From the NCBI GenBank assembly GCA_902496375.1, contig CABVAS010000051.1, positions 1-8,945 of the forward strand: a stretch of 8,945 nt of DNA. Direction: 5' to 3'. Position 1 is the first letter of the stretch. Every line of letters starts with the position of its first letter. The notes beneath the pieces were generated by a model, which made no database searches, was not told where the DNA came from, and saw only the letters and a list, made by a program, of their open reading frames with translations. This DNA comes from an uncultured Collinsella sp. GTDB lineage: Bacteria > Actinomycetota > Coriobacteriia > Coriobacteriales > Coriobacteriaceae. The position numbers and the translations under genes are program-made. Below, piece by piece: positions 6,306 through 8,945 of the stretch.

Positions 6306-6340
6306 CATATGTATACATATGTATAACATGCATATGTATA
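6306..6340. promoter_or_regulatory. palindromic operator/centromere-like sites upstream of parA
   Basis: CATATG occurs three times, centred at about 6308.5, 6318.5 and 6333.5. The middle copy is the full 14-bp palindrome TATACATATGTATA (6312-6325), identical to that at 5434-5447. The last two are 15 bp apart, exactly as at the other end of the operon. The first copy overlaps the ribosome binding site region of parA (GGAGG at 6302-6306). TATACAT within the sites also resembles a -10 element on the minus strand. Most likely these are binding sites of the ribbon-helix-helix protein, for autoregulation or partition. Confidence 0.75.
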
Positions 6341-6362
6341 CCACATTGACCGGCTCATACGC

Positions 6363-8258
6363 TCAGTAGATCGGTGAATGGTTTCCGGTTCTGACGTCCT
6401 TGATGCCGACAGACTCGCAAGCGCTGGCCCAATACTTCTGGACGGTTGGCGGAGACATGTGCAGCTCCTTCGCCGCCCAGCGCTTTGACGCCATAGGGTT
6501 TGCCGCAAGAAAATCAGCAAGGATCTTCTTTTTCTCGGCTGCCTGGTCTTCATAGTGCAGATTTCGCATGTAAACGCAGTAGCTTTTCGGATCAGTCTGC
6601 AAATGCTCGATACGCTTCCTGCCGTTGCGTTTCGCTGACGGACCGAACGACCACCCCAGCAGCTCCTCCGCCACCGCCGTGGGCCTCAGGCACCCGATTG
6701 GGTTGTAGCCCTTCATCGCCGAGCTGATGTCCTTTGAATTGATGGGTTTCCCATCGGTCGGCGATGGCCGACGACCCCACTCGCTGTTCATCAACACTTC
6801 GAGGTCATGTCTGAGCGCGGCTTTCGAGACGTTGCAGTTGTACGCGTAGCCGGCGAGAACGAACATGGCCATGTACCGAGATCCGGGCTTGGTCTCTTCG
6901 TAAATCCTCCTGAGCACGTTGTCATACAGGGGTCGGTGACGGGGCCTGAGCCTTATCGTATGCCCATGGCTGGTCGTGACGTAGCCACCCGTCTCCCGCC
7001 AGTGAATGCCGCGAACAAAGGAACTCTCCCCGCGCTTGATCGCCGCGTCGGCGTCGGCGATGCTCATGTCCTCGGCAGCGTCGAACGTCTCGTCATCGAT
7101 GCACCCCATGTCGTGCAGCTTGCGTATGTAGGCGAGCTGCTTTTCGCTTGCGGGAGAATTGCCGCTGCCCTTGTCGCCGTTAACGGCGACAAGCCCCACC
7201 GGATCCCACTCCCCGACGTCATGGGGCTTCAGGTCGCCTCCGATGTAATCGGATATGGCGATTGGGTCGGACGGGACACGGTCAACTCCGCCTCTGACGA
7301 AGAGCCGCGTCGGGTATCCGTTCTTAGTGGGGGAACCGGGAGCGCGAAAAGCGTGGTTGTAGGCGGCGCAGGCCTTATCGACCTTGAACCTGTTCCTCGG
7401 AAGCCTCTCGTCGAAGTAAGCGTAAAGGCGCTTGATAAACGAGTCGTATTTCGCCCTCCTCGGTGCCGATTTCGACAGCAGGGGTATAGGCTCGCCGAAC
7501 ACGTACCAGAGCTGGATTCCCGTGCCCGAGAGCATGAGGTAGTTAGGCGCGACCTCCTCGTTTGCCTCAAGAAACTCGAAGAGGCTTTCCATCACCCAGC
7601 TCGCCTGGAAGTGCTGGCCCTTTTCGTCCTCTACGCGGTCGATATCAACGCACACGCCGCTGATGTGCGTCATGGCGTTCTTCTTCGAGACCGGGTACCT
7701 GAGTCCGTCCTTGCGGGTCGGCTCCCAGAACTTCCCGAGGTAGATGAACGACGTCTCCTTCTCGACGGCCTCCATAAACGTCGAGTAATCGTCGTAGACC
7801 TGATACGGGTGCTTCCGATCGCGATGGTTGACGAGGATGGGGCAGGCCTCGAACTGGAGGGCGGAAACCTCGGTGCCGTAGAGATCTCGATAGAACTGAT
7901 GGATTGTCGGAACGTCATTTGGCAGCGAGAGAAGGTCGTACTCCCTGCCCTCCGGATCGTAAACATACGTCCTAGCCGAACGCTCCACATCCCATTCTTG
8001 CATGTCGCGCACGTTTCGGGCGTGGTCAAGCCAATCGGCGCGAATCTCGCACCACCCCGGCTGTTCCGAAACAATCCGGGCCTGCTCGGATTGGTAGGCA
8101 AGCTCCCTCTCCTGACGCTCCCTCTCGTCCGCGAGCTGCTGCTCGCTCCAGAAGGCAAGGAGCGCTTCCTTCTGCTCATCGGGAAGCGACGAAGACCGAA
8201 TCTCAAGAGGGTTAACCCGAACGGTCGGACGGTCGGGAACAACGCGGCCAGAAGACAA
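6363..8258 (-). CDS. plasmid replication protein with primase-like domain
   Basis: This 631-aa protein probably initiates replication. The middle region shows archaeo-eukaryotic primase-type motifs: VDID at residues 204-207 (two acidic metal ligands D205 and D207), SGTGIQLWYVF from residue 244, and KVDKA around D294 followed by FRAPGSPTKNG. Motif II normally has a histidine where Q249 stands, so catalytic primase activity is uncertain. A KQLAYIRKLHDMG...MSIADADAAIKRG segment follows. The next part (KPGSRYMAMFVLAGYAYNCNVS...) resembles the helical primase C-terminal region, and residues 589-610 form a probable helix-turn-helix (SKRWAAKELHMSPPTVQKYW). The N-terminus has a charged coiled-coil stretch (residues 28-65). 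The TTG start at 8258 is supported by GGAGG at 8266-8270, 7 bases away; the next Met is near residue 85. Repeats lie just upstream, and the par operon follows 66 bases after the stop. Confidence 0.83.
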   Translation of the reverse strand: MSSGRVVPDRPTVRVNPLEIRSSSLPDEQKEALLAFWSEQQLADERERQERELAYQSEQARIVSEQPGWCEIRADWLDHARNVRDMQEWDVERSARTYVYDPEGREYDLLSLPNDVPTIHQFYRDLYGTEVSALQFEACPILVNHRDRKHPYQVYDDYSTFMEAVEKETSFIYLGKFWEPTRKDGLRYPVSKKNAMTHISGVCVDIDRVEDEKGQHFQASWVMESLFEFLEANEEVAPNYLMLSGTGIQLWYVFGEPIPLLSKSAPRRAKYDSFIKRLYAYFDERLPRNRFKVDKACAAYNHAFRAPGSPTKNGYPTRLFVRGGVDRVPSDPIAISDYIGGDLKPHDVGEWDPVGLVAVNGDKGSGNSPASEKQLAYIRKLHDMGCIDDETFDAAEDMSIADADAAIKRGESSFVRGIHWRETGGYVTTSHGHTIRLRPRHRPLYDNVLRRIYEETKPGSRYMAMFVLAGYAYNCNVSKAALRHDLEVLMNSEWGRRPSPTDGKPINSKDISSAMKGYNPIGCLRPTAVAEELLGWSFGPSAKRNGRKRIEHLQTDPKSYCVYMRNLHYEDQAAEKKKILADFLAANPMASKRWAAKELHMSPPTVQKYWASACESVGIKDVRTGNHSPIY

Positions 8259-8287
8259 GAAAAAACCTCCAAATCAAAGAGAGGTAG

Positions 8288-8322
8288 CCCCTCACCCCAA
8301 ACCCTTCATAAGGATTGAGGGG
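8288..8322 (-). promoter_or_regulatory. nested hairpin in the rep leader
   Basis: Outer arms CCCCTCA (8288-8294) and TGAGGGG (8316-8322) enclose an inner stem CCTT (8303-8306) / AAGG (8310-8313) with a CAT loop. The structure lies 30-64 bases before the rep start and overlaps the left 30-bp repeat. There is no T tract. It may act in the leader RNA to set Rep level, as copy-number control often does, or as a DNA cruciform near the origin. The role is inferred. Confidence 0.45.
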
Positions 8323-8341
8323 TGTAATATGAACAATAGAA
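8312..8341. repeat. 30-bp direct repeat, copy 1 (iteron-like)
   Basis: This copy begins GGATTGAGGGGTGTAATATG and ends GAACAATAGAA, and is identical base for base to the copy at 8373-8402, 61 bp away (about six helical turns). Similarity continues beyond the perfect block (GTATAACAG versus AGTATTGCAG). Its position directly upstream of rep suggests an origin iteron or operator for the Rep protein; two copies are few for a classical iteron origin. Confidence 0.8.
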
Positions 8342-8372
8342 GTATAACAGTCACGTCTCATCACATCTCTCG

Positions 8373-8402
8373 GGATTGAGGGGTGTAATATGAACAATAG
8401 AA
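8373..8402. repeat. 30-bp direct repeat, copy 2 (iteron-like)
   Basis: This is the second perfect copy of the repeat at 8312-8341, in the same orientation. It lies 28 bases beyond the end of the 144-aa gene, which stops at 8431. The AT-rich centre (GTAATATGAACAATAG) in each copy could aid melting. The 31 bases between the two copies show no further copy. Confidence 0.8.
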
Positions 8403-8430
8403 AGTATTGCAGTTCGTTGGGGCCGCGAAT

Positions 8431-8865
8431 CTACCCGCGACGTTCCAGAAGCTCGCAGTACCGCTCCAGCGACGTTTTTCCTGCGGTCCGGTATAAGTAG
8501 CCGTCCCGTTTCTCAAAGTGCCTCAGACGGGCTCTCGCTGCCTCTTGCAGCTCATCGCGAGCCGAATCCTCCCTGCTTACCTTCAAGAGGTAGGCCTTGC
8601 TTCTCTCGTAGCTGTCCCAGTCGATCGTCACCGTGCGCTTTCGACCTCCGACGGCCCCGCCCCGCGCGCCCGGTTTGGGTGAGCCGGCGAGAAGGCGATC
8701 GACGTTGCCGACCTCCGCCGCCGCCGTGGCCCATGCCCCCATGTCGCTAAGGCTCACCGCCCTCCTTCGATCCTCGGCGTCAAGATTGGCCACGAGGAGT
8801 TCGAGTTCGCGGCGGTCCATGTGCCCTATCTCGAAGAGCCGGAAGAGCTGCCCGAGGTCATCCAT
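8431..8865 (-). CDS. hypothetical plasmid protein, 144 aa
   Basis: I do not recognise this protein. It is soluble and highly charged, with mainly helical character: an N-terminal acidic helical part (MDDLGQLFRLFEIGHMDRRELELL), a Gly/Pro/Arg-rich linker at about residues 64-77 (SPKPGARGG then VGGRKR), and a basic C-terminal half (DWDSYERSKAYLL, DELQEAARARLRHFEKRDGY). The basic half suggests contact with nucleic acid, as in small accessory replication or mobilisation proteins, but this is inference. The ATG at 8865 is chosen because AGGGG lies just upstream; the longer frame from 8943 would run through the preceding gene's coding end in another frame. It lies two bases after the stop of that gene, so the two are probably an operon, and it is upstream of rep on the same strand. 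Confidence 0.65.
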   Translation of the reverse strand: MDDLGQLFRLFEIGHMDRRELELLVANLDAEDRRRAVSLSDMGAWATAAAEVGNVDRLLAGSPKPGARGGAVGGRKRTVTIDWDSYERSKAYLLKVSREDSARDELQEAARARLRHFEKRDGYLYRTAGKTSLERYCELLERRG

Positions 8866-8867
8866 GG

Positions 8868-8945
8868 CTACCCCTCGATCTTGCGCGCGACGCACGCGCC
8901 GAGGACAGCGCACAGGAGCATGGCGAGCGGCAGCGCGATCCACCC
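8868..8945 (-). CDS. C-terminal end of a membrane protein (partial)
   Basis: The minus-strand frame ending at TAG 8870-8868 reads as one hydrophobic segment (IALPLAMLLCAVLGACVA) followed by a short basic tail (RKIEG). This is a convincing single transmembrane helix with a positive cytoplasmic end. The gene continues beyond the window. Its stop is two bases before the ATG of the 144-aa gene, and that gene's ribosome binding site lies in its last codons, so they are co-transcribed. Small membrane proteins are common in plasmid transfer regions, but the family cannot be told. Confidence 0.55.
   Translation of the reverse strand, partial: GWIALPLAMLLCAVLGACVARKIEG

Noticed and set aside
5661..6326. 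Plus-strand open frame of 221 codons opposite parA
   Set aside because: It is antisense to the clear ParA frame, and its translation is arginine- and leucine-rich low-complexity sequence typical of a shadow frame.
6807..8318. Long plus-strand open frame (503 codons) opposite the rep gene
   Set aside because: It lies antisense to a well-supported protein with recognisable motifs. Such long shadow frames are common opposite GC-rich genes, and its translation shows no domain.
8312..8402. The 30-bp direct repeats as a minimal CRISPR array
   Set aside because: There are only two copies with a single 31-base spacer, no cas genes, and the location directly before rep favours a replication or regulatory role.
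8866..8943. Longer N-terminus for the 144-aa protein from 8943
   Set aside because: The added residues are Arg/Ala-rich and overlap, in another frame, the convincing transmembrane end of the preceding gene; the ATG at 8865 has a good ribosome binding site.

Overview
The window looks like part of a plasmid or plasmid-derived mobile element from a high-GC Gram-positive bacterium. A gut-type actinomycete, perhaps one of the Coriobacteriia, is my best guess, but nothing here proves the host. The reasons are high GC in the flanking genes with strong GC-rich third positions, strong AGGAGG-type ribosome binding sites, GTG and TTG starts, and a rep-parA-parB backbone with no chromosomal housekeeping gene. 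No tRNA, rRNA, CRISPR array or recognisable insertion sequence was seen.

Layout from left to right. At 1-580 there are two small plus-strand accessory genes of unknown function, coupled by ATGA overlaps and probably preceded by the end of a third gene. At 616-1881, minus strand, lies a DUF4143-type AAA ATPase. At 1882-2292 there is a non-coding stretch with three tandem 23-bp repeats and, nearer the next gene, a perfect 8-bp inverted repeat. At 2293-5395 sits a complete three-gene lactococcin 972-type bacteriocin cassette on the plus strand: a secreted precursor, a polytopic membrane protein of the bacteriocin-associated 'immunity/7TM' family, and an ABC ATPase of the lactococcin 972 group. 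A perfect 12-bp hairpin separates the bacteriocin gene from the transporter genes. The cassette is visibly more AT-rich than the flanking genes and was probably acquired separately.

The minus-strand backbone follows. A partition operon encodes a small ParF-like ParA (195 aa, GTG start) and an 81-aa ribbon-helix-helix protein resembling ParG. It is bracketed at both ends by the same palindromic TATACATATGTATA-type sites, in pairs with 15-bp centre-to-centre spacing. A 631-aa replication protein (6363-8258) has primase-like motifs and a C-terminal helix-turn-helix. Its upstream region carries two identical 30-bp direct repeats and a leader hairpin. Further upstream are a 144-aa hypothetical protein and the last transmembrane segment of a gene cut by the window edge.

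How the parts fit together: rep and par would replicate and segregate the element, and the bacteriocin cassette is probably its cargo, helping the host compete while the transporter exports the peptide and/or protects the producer. The most interesting signals are the divergent cysteine-containing lactococcin 972-like peptide, the paired palindromes at both ends of the par operon, and the repeats upstream of rep.
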